NCBI RefSeq assembly: GCF_009192945.1 | Contig: NZ_NSET01000059.1 | Location: forward strand, 1-64,000 | Direction of reading: 5' to 3' | Length of the DNA stretch: 64,000 nt | Source of the DNA: Xanthomonas maliensis | Lineage (GTDB): Bacteria; Pseudomonadota; Gammaproteobacteria; Xanthomonadales; Xanthomonadaceae | Shown here: one piece after another, positions 1 through 7,487 of the stretch | Layout: the number at the start of each line of letters is the position of its first letter | How positions within the stretch are numbered: position 1 is the stretch's first letter | Program-made: the position numbers and the translations under genes | Notes under the pieces: model-generated | What the model saw: only the letters and a program-made list of their open reading frames with translations | Database searches by the model: none | What the model was told of the DNA's origin: nothing

Positions 1-180
1 TGCTCCGGCTACTTGTCCGGGCTGTGTTCCCCGAAAGACCGGGTATGAATCGTCCCGGGTTTGGCGCAGGCCTACTGCTCTGAGTCCGACCGTATAGGCC
101 CGAACCGCCCCGTCCAGTGCCCGCTTCCGGGCAGCTAAGGCATGAACCGCATGACCGCTACGGGTCGAAAGCTGCCCTTC
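1..180. other. Window edge, no gene; possible IS3-type end relic
   Basis: No convincing coding frame is visible. At about 46-71 the sequence tgaatcgtcccgggttt resembles the terminal inverted repeats of IS3-family elements common in Xanthomonas, and a related gaaccgccccg lies near 101. No transposase is present, so at most this is the trace of an insertion. The resemblance is from memory of the family and not from a search. Confidence 0.2.
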
Positions 181-206
181 CCTACCCCCGATAAACATCC
201 CAAATC
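181..206 (+). repeat. Accessory direct repeat, copy S1
   Basis: First of five related motifs that all read on the plus strand. It starts CCTACCCCCGATAAACATCC and ends CAAATC. It differs from copy S4 (13978) at 3 of 26 positions and from S2 (2242) at 4 of 26. The upstream bases gggtcgaaagctg also have weak counterparts before the other copies. It lies before the HNH-like gene unit. Confidence 0.6.
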
Positions 207-502
207 ACCCCCCCCCAGCCCCGGCCGCCACTTTCGGCCGGGTTCAGATGCGTGCCGTGGGTTCGTCATTTGCAGAAGGTAGCTGCGGCGCCAGCGCAGC
301 CATGGCCTGCGCAGATGCTGTCGCTGCTGCTCCTTCGCCGCGCATTGGTGCGCGGTGAAGCGTCCCAAAAAGTCATCGTCGCGCGCCGGGCGAGACGCAC
401 CTGCTCTGCACGGGCAATGGCACTCCTGTTGTCCGCAATGGCCGGCAGCTCAGCCCAATAACGTGGGAAGATTGCATTCACTGGCTGAGTGACAGGACAA
501 GT
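207..502. other. Non-coding stretch before the HNH-like gene
   Basis: The short frames on both strands here are mutually antisense and have no recognisable protein character or ribosome binding site. A C-rich run lies at about 207-225. The promoter of the following gene should be in the last part of this stretch, but no clear -35/-10 pair stands out. Confidence 0.4.
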
Positions 503-1579
503 ATGAAGAAGGCATCGGGAATCTGCTATCTCACGGGGGTGCAGCTAAAGATGTCGCATGGAGATCATCCTACCGATGACGACTGCGAATCACTCGAGCA
601 CATCATCCACAACGCGCTGAACGGCACGCTCAGTTCAAGGAAAATACTGTCGCATCGCGCCAACCAGGATCTCAATGAGCTTATCGACAAGGAATTCTTG
701 AAGATTTTCGAAGGATTCACCTTGCGACTCGGTTTTGATAGGGACCGACCGGGTGCTTCGAGCGCGCGAGGCTCGCACGATAACCATCTTGTAGACGTCA
801 TCTTCAAAAATGACAGATTTTTTCCAAGAAAACCCTACTTCGATAAGGTCAAGCGAGTGATATATGCGAATTCAATGAAGACTGGTCAGAACTACAGGCA
901 ACATCTACTAAACACTAATGTGATTGTGCAAGGGGAGGATGTTGTCATCTATGACGACATGGGGGGGAGAGTGACGCTCCCCTTCGGATTTGATAATAAA
1001 ATATTCAAGCAAGGATTTGCAAAAATAGCCGCTGGATTTGCAGCGTACAATGGCGTATCTCGTGATAATTTAAAGCTAATCATTGATGCTGAGAAAAAGT
1101 CATTCCGGGACAAGATTCTCCTTGTGCCGTCGCTGCCAGTTAGCCCGGTTGAGTTCAAGTTTGAGGTCAATGCGTTCAGGAGTGCGAGCTACCCTGTCCA
1201 TGCACTTGTGCTCGTAGGATCACGCAAAGATCACCTGCTCTACTGTCACGTGGATCTCTTCAGTACGTTCCAATGGTATGTGCTGCTTGATGATAGCTAC
1301 GACGGTGAGGACATTGATCACTCATATATCTGCAACTTGTCCGACGGCTCCGAAACTGACTTTCCCACGTACTTTCAGGATGTATTGGGCAGCAGTGAAT
1401 GCGAAGAGCTTGCGCGAAAATATAAGCGAATAAATTCTGCAGAAATGTTCGAACTATCCAAGAAAGGAACAGACGGCCTCTTAAAGAAGTACAATCGCCT
1501 CAAATTCAATTCCCTTTCCGCATTTGCCACCTACCGATTCTTGCTCCGCAAGTCGAATTCGCTGTGGGATGACAAGTGA
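503..1579 (+). CDS. Degenerate HNH-endonuclease-like protein
   Basis: A 358-residue protein that I link to HNH-type proteins only through its N-terminus. Residues 8-11 read CYLT where a C-x-x-C pair usually sits, then EHIIHNALNG, the hallmark of the EHI(I/V)PNALGG group, then a short stretch ending in AN where that group normally has CxxCN. The histidine core is kept, but the zinc-binding cysteines are largely lost, so catalysis is uncertain. The remaining 270 residues match nothing I recognise. Base composition is clearly AT-richer than the housekeeping genes to the right, which fits transfer. It sits alone between repeat copies S1 and S2. A nuclease or defence role is inference. Confidence 0.6.
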   Translation: MKKASGICYLTGVQLKMSHGDHPTDDDCESLEHIIHNALNGTLSSRKILSHRANQDLNELIDKEFLKIFEGFTLRLGFDRDRPGASSARGSHDNHLVDVIFKNDRFFPRKPYFDKVKRVIYANSMKTGQNYRQHLLNTNVIVQGEDVVIYDDMGGRVTLPFGFDNKIFKQGFAKIAAGFAAYNGVSRDNLKLIIDAEKKSFRDKILLVPSLPVSPVEFKFEVNAFRSASYPVHALVLVGSRKDHLLYCHVDLFSTFQWYVLLDDSYDGEDIDHSYICNLSDGSETDFPTYFQDVLGSSECEELARKYKRINSAEMFELSKKGTDGLLKKYNRLKFNSLSAFATYRFLLRKSNSLWDDK

Positions 1580-1606
1580 AGGATATTTTTAGAGCGTATT
1601 AGCGCC

Positions 1607-1729
1607 ATGCTCAAGGTCTCTGTGCGTGTGCCGCGGTGGCATTTGGCCGGGCGCATGTTGTCGTCGCGCCATCGGCACCGGCAATTGACCTTTGAATCGG
1701 ACGACAGCACGTACAGCAAAGCTGGGTGA
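1607..1729 (+). CDS. Very small open frame, doubtful
   Basis: An ATG-to-TGA frame of 40 codons with the sequence MLKVSVRVPRWHLAGRMLSS at its start. It follows the HNH-like gene directly. It could be the tail of a lost gene or simply chance. Nothing in it is recognised. Confidence 0.15.
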   Translation: MLKVSVRVPRWHLAGRMLSSRHRHRQLTFESDDSTYSKAG

Positions 1730-1755
1730 TGAAGTCGGTCAGATTGACTGAATCA

Positions 1756-2160
1756 TCAGAAGTTGCGAAAAGCCTGCTTACCATGAAGGTGGAGATACGT
1801 TTTGTACCTCTGTTTTGTGCTCTGCTCAGTCCCTTCGATCAGCAGAACACCATCATCTTCATCAAAGCTCATTTCCTGCCAGGCAACCGAGAACTCGCCA
1901 TGGAAGTCATGATCGGTGAGGTCGTCGATCTGAACTTTATGGTGGTTCGTATCGTGAACGAATCGCACCAGGCAGGATTCGATGTCGATCAACACCTTCC
2001 CGCCGATCGACACAGAAACCGGCACCTGCGCATAGCAGATCTTGCTTCCAAACTTCAAGCCGTTCAGATAGCGCAGGGCGTCAATCAAGGCATCCCTACT
2101 CATTTCTATCGCATAGGGGTTCAGCATGATGGCCAGTGCCTCCAAGGAAATCGCAATCAT
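1756..2160 (-). CDS. Hypothetical small acidic protein
   Basis: About 134 residues from an ATG at 2160. A GTG at 2193 would add 11 residues and has no better ribosome binding site. The protein is acidic and rich in alternating hydrophobic and charged residues (KICYAQVPVSVSIGGKVLID, then DLTDHDFHGEF), and looks like a small soluble beta-rich fold. There is no signal peptide or membrane segment. A plus-strand frame covers nearly the same bases, but its composition is far less protein-like. It lies convergent to the HNH-like gene, between S1 and S2. Function unknown. Confidence 0.5.
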   Translation of the reverse strand: MIAISLEALAIMLNPYAIEMSRDALIDALRYLNGLKFGSKICYAQVPVSVSIGGKVLIDIESCLVRFVHDTNHHKVQIDDLTDHDFHGEFSVAWQEMSFDEDDGVLLIEGTEQSTKQRYKTYLHLHGKQAFRNF

Positions 2161-2241
2161 AGGCAGCAGTCGTGAACGCTCGCAATTGCCCACTCAGCCC
2201 ACAGCGCCCCCACGCGTCACCGTCCAACAGCTGACTTCTGT

Positions 2242-2269
2242 CCTACCCCCGATAACGCTCCCTAATCCC
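2242..2269 (+). repeat. Accessory direct repeat, copy S2
   Basis: Reads CCTACCCC then CGATAACGCTCCCTAATCCC. The last 20 bases are identical in copy S5 at 15620-15639, more than 13 kb away. It lies between the 134-residue gene and the nSTAND3 gene. The 3' end of the nSTAND3 gene faces it. Confidence 0.65.
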
Positions 2270-2374
2270 TATGTGCTTGCTTAGATCTGCGTACCATGAT
2301 AAGCCAATATCGCCGGCCCTTGTGATTAACGAGTTGGCCTCCATCGCCAGCATTTTGGCCAATAAAACTTCCGA

Positions 2375-4660
2375 CTAATTCTCATACGCTTCCTTGATAG
2401 CGTCGATATCGTCGAAGATGCTGCGCACTTGGTTCGCTTCAGGGAGCGGCTTGAGCTTGCCAAGCTTACGCGGCGGCGACGATGTGGGGTTGCTTTCGTC
2501 CTCATTGATCCAGTCGGTGGCCCGACTCGACTCGGCGTCGATGATGGCCAGCGCAGCCGGGTCGTACTGATAGCAGCGCCGCAAGGTTTCCAGAGAGGAC
2601 ACGAACGACCACATATGATCTTCCCGAGACCGGTCCGAATTCCAGTCGCTTTGATAGTCGATCCGCACGCTGTGCAATTTCGGAAGCAGTTGCGTCTGCA
2701 CCTGAGTCACTAGGACAGCATGCTCGGCGTCGGTGAAGACGCCGCGAATCGCAGCGTTATCCAGCGCGTCGGTGTCGCGCCCTTCGATCGCGTATTGACT
2801 GACGGTACGGACAAATTCCAACCGATTGGCTTCCGGCAACAAGCCAAGGGCATGCAGGCGTGCCGCCAAACGCACCTCGGGCACGACGCTGAGCACCAGC
2901 CCCGGGCTGGAAACGGAGGCGAGCAGTTTGGGGTGCTTGTCCAAGTAGGCTGTGAGGAACTCTTTCGAGCAGCGATTGGACAAGAATCCTAGCCGCCTTC
3001 GTCGCGCATCGAACACGGACAGCCAGGAACTCTTGTGCGCTTTGCTTTCGCCAAGGTGATCGAGTTTGCTCAGCATGATTGGAAACAGCGCAGTGGGGAC
3101 TACGACAGCCTTTTGGATACCAACATCGCCGCAACTGACCTGCTCAACCAGTCGCTCCGGGTCACTACCGTGTAGGTAGATGCCGAGCAGTTCCGGGCTT
3201 TGCACTAAGTGCGCGGCGTAAGCATCGCCGATGGTCGGATGCTTGAAGCGCCACACTGCCTCACCGCTGGCACTGGTGTGAACCACTAAGCTGCCCGCCA
3301 GCGCATCCAGTCCCCTAATGCAGCCTCCAAGATCGCTGCCCAGGCGTTGCAGCGCGTCAACCTCTGCGGGCTGCAGATCGATCGGGCTCGCCAGCCTATC
3401 GTTGCGCATGTAGATGAGCGCGAGCGCTGCCTTGCTGTTGTCATCCAAACCCTGCAGGACCTCGTGCAGCAGTTGCTCACGCTTGTCCACGAACTGACCA
3501 AGGTAATACGAATCAATAAACAAGTCCTTGGTGAACAGTGGATCGGCCAAGCGCCGCGCCATTTCGGGAATGAAACGCGGGTGTTCTGCCACGGTTTCGA
3601 GGAAGGGTTTGATACCGGTGAGAAAGCTTTTCGACTGTCTGCCGAGCTTGAGGTGGTTGTAAAGAATCTGGCGCCGCTCCTGCCCGGTGAGCTCGTGGAC
3701 ATCGATGACTACTTGACTTTCCTTAAAAAGAGGAAAGGCGCTTTCCTTCAAGTCTCGACGCGCTTGGTTGTATATATAGTCGCGCGACGTCATCACGATC
3801 TTGGCGCCCTTGCGCAGCATGGGCTTGAGCTGCGGCAGGACACGGTTCCAACCATGTACCAGGAATTCTTCGTACTGGGTGACGCCGAAGGCATCGTCCA
3901 ACCAGAAGAACTGGGACGGCTCGTCTGGGTTCCAACGCTTGGCGACTTCGGCTGGCTCATCCAACTTCAACAGCGAAGCGTTCCACTGGTCTAACGCCGC
4001 CATCGCCAGCATAGAGGCGATTGTTGTCTTTCCCGCAGCAGGTTCGCCAACCAGCAGCACGAAACTGTGTCGGTCCAGAGCATCGGCAGCTCGCTGATAG
4101 GCATCCGTCACCACGACCTTGGCCAGGTCTTCGCGCATCGATTCGATGATGGCGAGCGCTTGGGCATAAGCGCGCTCGTCGAGGATCTGGCTCAAGTCAC
4201 CTAGGCCGTACATGCGCGGCACCAACATTCGAAGGCGCTTGTGCTCCTGGATCTGTTGCGTGAGCCACGTCGACCCATACACTACGACTTGCTTGACGCC
4301 GGCGGCCAGGAAGAGCGCCTCGATTCCTTCGGCGCGCGTCCCCGTGACGCCGGCGTTGGTCAGTAAGACATAGCATTCGCATCGACCGGCGGTGACGAGG
4401 CGTTTCGCTTTCTCTACCTCATCGGTTAAATCGGACAGTTGCAGTACGTAAGCAGGTCGGCTGGTGAACTTGCACTGGATGACGAAACGCCCGGTGAAGC
4501 TCTCATTGCAGGACGATTTCCAGGTTCCAGAGAAAGCCCCGTCGCGACCGCCATCGTTGCCATCGAGAAACGACTCGACTGTCTGCCCCAGAACTTCGCG
4601 GGCGATCGTCAGACAAAGCTGTTGAAAGCTGTGCCAGCCAAGAGTGTGTAGGTCGTACAT
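2375..4660 (-). CDS. Restriction endonuclease-nSTAND3 NTPase fusion, probable anti-phage protein
   Basis: A 761-residue cytoplasmic protein. Residues 1-150 form a Mrr/PD-(D/E)XK-type nuclease domain: GNDGGRDG at 34-41 supplies the acidic residue and QCK at 62-64 the Q-x-K pair. Residues 185-330 form a STAND-type ATPase with Walker A GEPAAGKTT (205-213), Walker B FFWLDD (251-256) and the sensor stretch KIVMTSRDYIYNQARRDLK typical of the nSTAND3 clade. A winged-helix-like segment (WRFKHPTIGDAYAAHL) follows, and the C-terminal 250 residues are helical and unassigned. Nuclease-STAND fusions are known as phage-sensing abortive defences; the trigger is expected in the C-terminal part. It is a single gene bounded by repeat copies S2 and S3. 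Confidence 0.8.
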   Translation of the reverse strand: MYDLHTLGWHSFQQLCLTIAREVLGQTVESFLDGNDGGRDGAFSGTWKSSCNESFTGRFVIQCKFTSRPAYVLQLSDLTDEVEKAKRLVTAGRCECYVLLTNAGVTGTRAEGIEALFLAAGVKQVVVYGSTWLTQQIQEHKRLRMLVPRMYGLGDLSQILDERAYAQALAIIESMREDLAKVVVTDAYQRAADALDRHSFVLLVGEPAAGKTTIASMLAMAALDQWNASLLKLDEPAEVAKRWNPDEPSQFFWLDDAFGVTQYEEFLVHGWNRVLPQLKPMLRKGAKIVMTSRDYIYNQARRDLKESAFPLFKESQVVIDVHELTGQERRQILYNHLKLGRQSKSFLTGIKPFLETVAEHPRFIPEMARRLADPLFTKDLFIDSYYLGQFVDKREQLLHEVLQGLDDNSKAALALIYMRNDRLASPIDLQPAEVDALQRLGSDLGGCIRGLDALAGSLVVHTSASGEAVWRFKHPTIGDAYAAHLVQSPELLGIYLHGSDPERLVEQVSCGDVGIQKAVVVPTALFPIMLSKLDHLGESKAHKSSWLSVFDARRRRLGFLSNRCSKEFLTAYLDKHPKLLASVSSPGLVLSVVPEVRLAARLHALGLLPEANRLEFVRTVSQYAIEGRDTDALDNAAIRGVFTDAEHAVLVTQVQTQLLPKLHSVRIDYQSDWNSDRSREDHMWSFVSSLETLRRCYQYDPAALAIIDAESSRATDWINEDESNPTSSPPRKLGKLKPLPEANQVRSIFDDIDAIKEAYEN

Positions 4661-4728
4661 GGCCCTGATTTTACTACAGGGGCCAATAGGCGAGCCCCGC
4701 TTCCGCTTTGGGTTGGAGGCCGCTATCT

Positions 4729-4756
4729 CCTAACCCCGATGAATCGATCTAATCCC
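4729..4756 (+). repeat. Accessory direct repeat, copy S3 (divergent)
   Basis: Starts CCTAACCCCGAT and ends CTAATCCC. About 20 of 28 positions agree with S2, so this is the weakest copy. The bases just before it, gctttgggttggaggc, recall the gggtcgaaagc before S1. It separates the nSTAND3 gene from the HEPN-like gene. Confidence 0.45.
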
Positions 4757-4803
4757 TCTGTCGAACATGCATCCGCCCTCGCGGGCACGAGGATTGCTCG
4801 CAA

Positions 4804-5763
4804 TCATGGCAGAGTGAAGTCAGACTTGAGATAGGTGGCATCCCCATAGAACGCTACTGACTGTTGAGGCCCGGCGTACAGCCTCATTTCTCGCTTGACT
4901 AATGATCGTTTTAGCTCAAGCTCCATTAGGCGCCTCGCGCACCATCGAGCCACAAGCGTCTGCTTCGCAATATCAAACGCAGTGTCGGTGTCCAGAAGCC
5001 CTTTAAGGTACTTGGGGTGCGCGTGGCCAAAGAAGCGGTGACGCGCAAGGTACACATGAGACACGATCAACTGAAGGTTCGCGTCGAACTCGGCGCCGAA
5101 TATCTGAGCGCCTGCTTTAAGTACCTTGTCCTTTTCATGCCGTTCGAGAATCGCCTCTGTCGCGAGATAGAACTGCATAAAAGCAGCATCAACGAGACCT
5201 GAGATTGAGTCCTCTCCTGCGAGAAGGGACATGCCGGTGGAGTAATGCTGTTGCGCCACCTTGGCTTTATCCGACATTTCGAAATCGCCGCCCTCTAGTG
5301 ATGCTTCGGTGGCTCCACGCTCGTCGATTTCGAACGCAACTCCCCGGGTGAATGGAAGTCTCGACAATATCCACAATGGCAATTCCGGGCCGCGCCCGAT
5401 ATCGGCCAAGTAGGTGACTCGGCCAAAGGTGAGATTGATGTCCGTATGGACTTCAAGTTGCCGAATCGCCTCGGAAAGGACCTCGGGATCGAACGAAAAC
5501 AACTCTTCGTGATCTCGGAATTCTTTCCAGAACAGGAGGGCAGGCCTGCCTTGATCGAAGTAGCGCATGCCCTGCAGGAACGCGGATGAGATTTCGCCCA
5601 CGCCCCTTCGGGGGCGATTGGCGTATTCGGCGAGGAACTGCAAAGTCTGTGGAGCCATCAAAGTTTTGAGGACTTCAAAGGAGAAAACTCCGTGTATTGG
5701 GGAGATTACTTCCGCTTGTGATGACCTCCATATCTCGACTGCTCTTGCTGGGAACGATGACAT
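4804..5763 (-). CDS. HEPN-like protein, function unknown
   Basis: 319 residues, soluble, no signal peptide. The C-terminal third is helical and carries LARHRFFGHAH (239-249), where R241 and H247 give an R-x5-H motif of the kind used by HEPN ribonucleases. Before it lies AAFMQFYLATEAILERH (193-209), the sort of helix that precedes the motif in Apea-like HEPN proteins, and after it a long helix (TAFDIAKQTLVARWCARRL). The N-terminal 180 residues are unrecognised and may sense something. HEPN RNases commonly act in toxin and abortive-infection systems, so a defence role is possible. The assignment rests on motif and helix pattern only. Base composition is lower in GC than the core genes. Confidence 0.5.
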   Translation of the reverse strand: MSSFPARAVEIWRSSQAEVISPIHGVFSFEVLKTLMAPQTLQFLAEYANRPRRGVGEISSAFLQGMRYFDQGRPALLFWKEFRDHEELFSFDPEVLSEAIRQLEVHTDINLTFGRVTYLADIGRGPELPLWILSRLPFTRGVAFEIDERGATEASLEGGDFEMSDKAKVAQQHYSTGMSLLAGEDSISGLVDAAFMQFYLATEAILERHEKDKVLKAGAQIFGAEFDANLQLIVSHVYLARHRFFGHAHPKYLKGLLDTDTAFDIAKQTLVARWCARRLMELELKRSLVKREMRLYAGPQQSVAFYGDATYLKSDFTLP

Positions 5764-6381
5764 TGGTCCTTCCTTAGGTTTCTTTTAGCGCAACCTCAAC
5801 GGCAAGGATAGACGACGGCAGCGCGACTTTCGTTGTCATATGTCGCGCCTATGAATATTAACTTTAGTTGGCATATACGGAACACGGGCAGCGTAACTTC
5901 GCGCTGTTCCAGTTGTCGCTGTCCGGGATCGAAAACCTACTGATTTGAAAGGTATTGTGCGTGGCGATAGGAGCTGCTACGTTCGGTAACCTGCGCCCAG
6001 TCTTTATCGTCCGGCTCCGTCAGGCCGCTGTATGCAGGAGGGTTTTTTCCCTCAGCGATAGGCGCGATCTATCTCAGTGCCGACCTCCGACTGCAACGCT
6101 GACAGCCGGGGAAGTTGGGTGATCACCGAAGGAAGGGTGAGGCTCGAAAAAGGTCCCGCGTCGTCGCGGGCGGACCAGTTACGTCTGTTCTTCACTCTCT
6201 CTAATCCTAGGAGGTGCCCACAGACCACTTCGATCGTGAATATCAAACCGATTGTCACGTTGACCCAAGTGGGGCCCCGATACCGGGGCCCCAGATGCTG
6301 CCGCCTAGAGAACTGCAGCGTCGCGCGTTCTTGGGTCCTAGTCAAGTGCTGCCTGCCGGCAGCGCGTCAGGAGATGTCGCG
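5764..6381. other. Intergenic region upstream of the Tn7-like genes
   Basis: No gene is seen in these 618 bases. They contain the divergent promoters of the HEPN-like gene (minus) and the transposition genes (plus). An AT-rich stretch at about 5849-5880 (atgaatattaactttagttg) is a plausible promoter or transposase binding area. Small stem-loops occur at 6038-6053 (gaggg, six T, ccctc) and strongly at 6270-6293. If the element had an end beside tnsA it should be here, but no TGTTGAT-type end is visible. Confidence 0.4.
6270..6293 (+). terminator. Perfect GC-rich stem-loop before the transposition operon
   Basis: TGGGGCCCCG, a four-base loop ATAC, then CGGGGCCCCA: ten perfect base pairs. No T run follows, so a standard intrinsic terminator is unlikely. 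A leader hairpin that protects or attenuates the transposition transcript, or shields the operon from outside transcription, fits better. Confidence 0.45.
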
Positions 6382-6654
6382 ATGAACGTGTACCCGGAAT
6401 CCGTGCCTGCACCTAACACCGAACTGCTGAGCTCACCTGAGCAACTCGCCTTCGAATTTGCCGGCCTTAACCACGCTGCAGAGCCTGCGTGCGCTGCATC
6501 CGCTTCAGCCGAAGCGGAGCAACTTTCCCCTATGCAGATTAATCGGCGTCAGGTGGTAGGCGTCTTAGGTCGGCTGTACCGCCTGGATGTGAATTGCGAC
6601 CAGATCACAGGGCGGGTGCTGAGTTATCGCCTGTCACCTTTGTCTACGGCCTGA
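6382..6654 (+). CDS. Small hypothetical protein upstream of tnsA
   Basis: A 90-residue frame from the ATG at 6382; the frame is open further upstream but without a good start. The first half is low-complexity (acidic, alanine-rich), the second half reads MQINRRQVVGVLGRLYRL and could form a short helix-turn-helix-like unit. It ends 107 bases before tnsA in the same direction. It might be a small regulator of the element; no family is recognised. Confidence 0.35.
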   Translation: MNVYPESVPAPNTELLSSPEQLAFEFAGLNHAAEPACAASASAEAEQLSPMQINRRQVVGVLGRLYRLDVNCDQITGRVLSYRLSPLSTA

Positions 6655-6761
6655 CCGTCGCTCCCGCCACATCGCAGCGTTCCTACTCGCGCGCCCTCGG
6701 CGCGCACCCCGCATCGCGTGGCCTCCGGCCGCGCTCGCGCTTATTCGTCTGGAGTCATGCC

Positions 6762-7487
6762 ATGACCGCAGGTACTGCCGCCACCCGCGACGAGTTCAAA
6801 CCCAATTCGCACGTCACCAACCCCACCCTTCCATACGTGCCGCGAAAGCTAACTCGCAGCGAACGCACCCGTCGTGAACTTTTCGTGTTCCACTCACCGC
6901 GCAATGCGCGCATTGTAACCGTCACCGAGTTCCTGCACCTGACCCTGGCCCTGCAGCTTGAGTTCGATCCCAACCTGCAGTCCTACGTCGAACGCCCGCG
7001 GCGCATCGCGCTGTCGACTCGACAGGACATCGACATTTCGTTCTGGACCCGGAGCAAGCAAGGTGAAGAGCGCTACTACTTGGCGATTCCCGCGTCGGGC
7101 ACCATCGGGAGCACCAGCGGCATCGTGTCCATCCGCGACCAAGAGGCGCTCGATGCTGCCGCAGAGCGCCACGGGCTCCGGCTGATCTACATCACTGAGC
7201 GCGAGCTCATCTCGTCAATCGCCGACTGCGCCGTTCGCTTCGAGCTGCTTCACCACGTATGGGCCTATCAGCGCCTGGTGACGCGCTCGACCATCCAGGA
7301 CCAGATCCTGGCTCTGCTGACCAATCGCCCGCGCCTCACCCTCTCTGGCCTGATCCAGCACTTGGCAGTCGACGCCGATAGCGTGCGTGCCGTTGTCGCG
7401 GGAATGGTGCATGCAGGTAGATTGCGTCTGGTCGACTACACCGCCGGCAGTGCGCAGGCGACGGTGGAGGTATGCCATGCGCACTGA
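6762..7487 (+). CDS. tnsA: TnsA-like transposon endonuclease, catalytic lysine not evident
   Basis: 241 residues. TnsA cuts the 5' ends of a Tn7-type transposon, letting it leave by cut-and-paste together with TnsB. The fold signature is here: FHSPRNARIVTVTEFLHL (43-60) holds the conserved glutamate E56, and DIDISFW (89-95) the conserved aspartate. Where active TnsA proteins have an E/Q-x-K strand, this one reads YYLAIPAS (105-112) with no lysine. The C-terminal half (YITERELI and following helices) matches the usual TnsA layout. The start at 6762 follows a short purine stretch. The gene overlaps tnsB by 11 bases. If the lysine is truly missing, transposition may be replicative. Confidence 0.75.
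   Translation: MTAGTAATRDEFKPNSHVTNPTLPYVPRKLTRSERTRRELFVFHSPRNARIVTVTEFLHLTLALQLEFDPNLQSYVERPRRIALSTRQDIDISFWTRSKQGEERYYLAIPASGTIGSTSGIVSIRDQEALDAAAERHGLRLIYITERELISSIADCAVRFELLHHVWAYQRLVTRSTIQDQILALLTNRPRLTLSGLIQHLAVDADSVRAVVAGMVHAGRLRLVDYTAGSAQATVEVCHAH

Noticed and set aside
1726-2175. Plus-strand frame of 149 codons opposite the 134-residue gene
   Set aside because: The minus-strand product has the more natural composition; this frame has no start signal and turns histidine/glutamine-rich.
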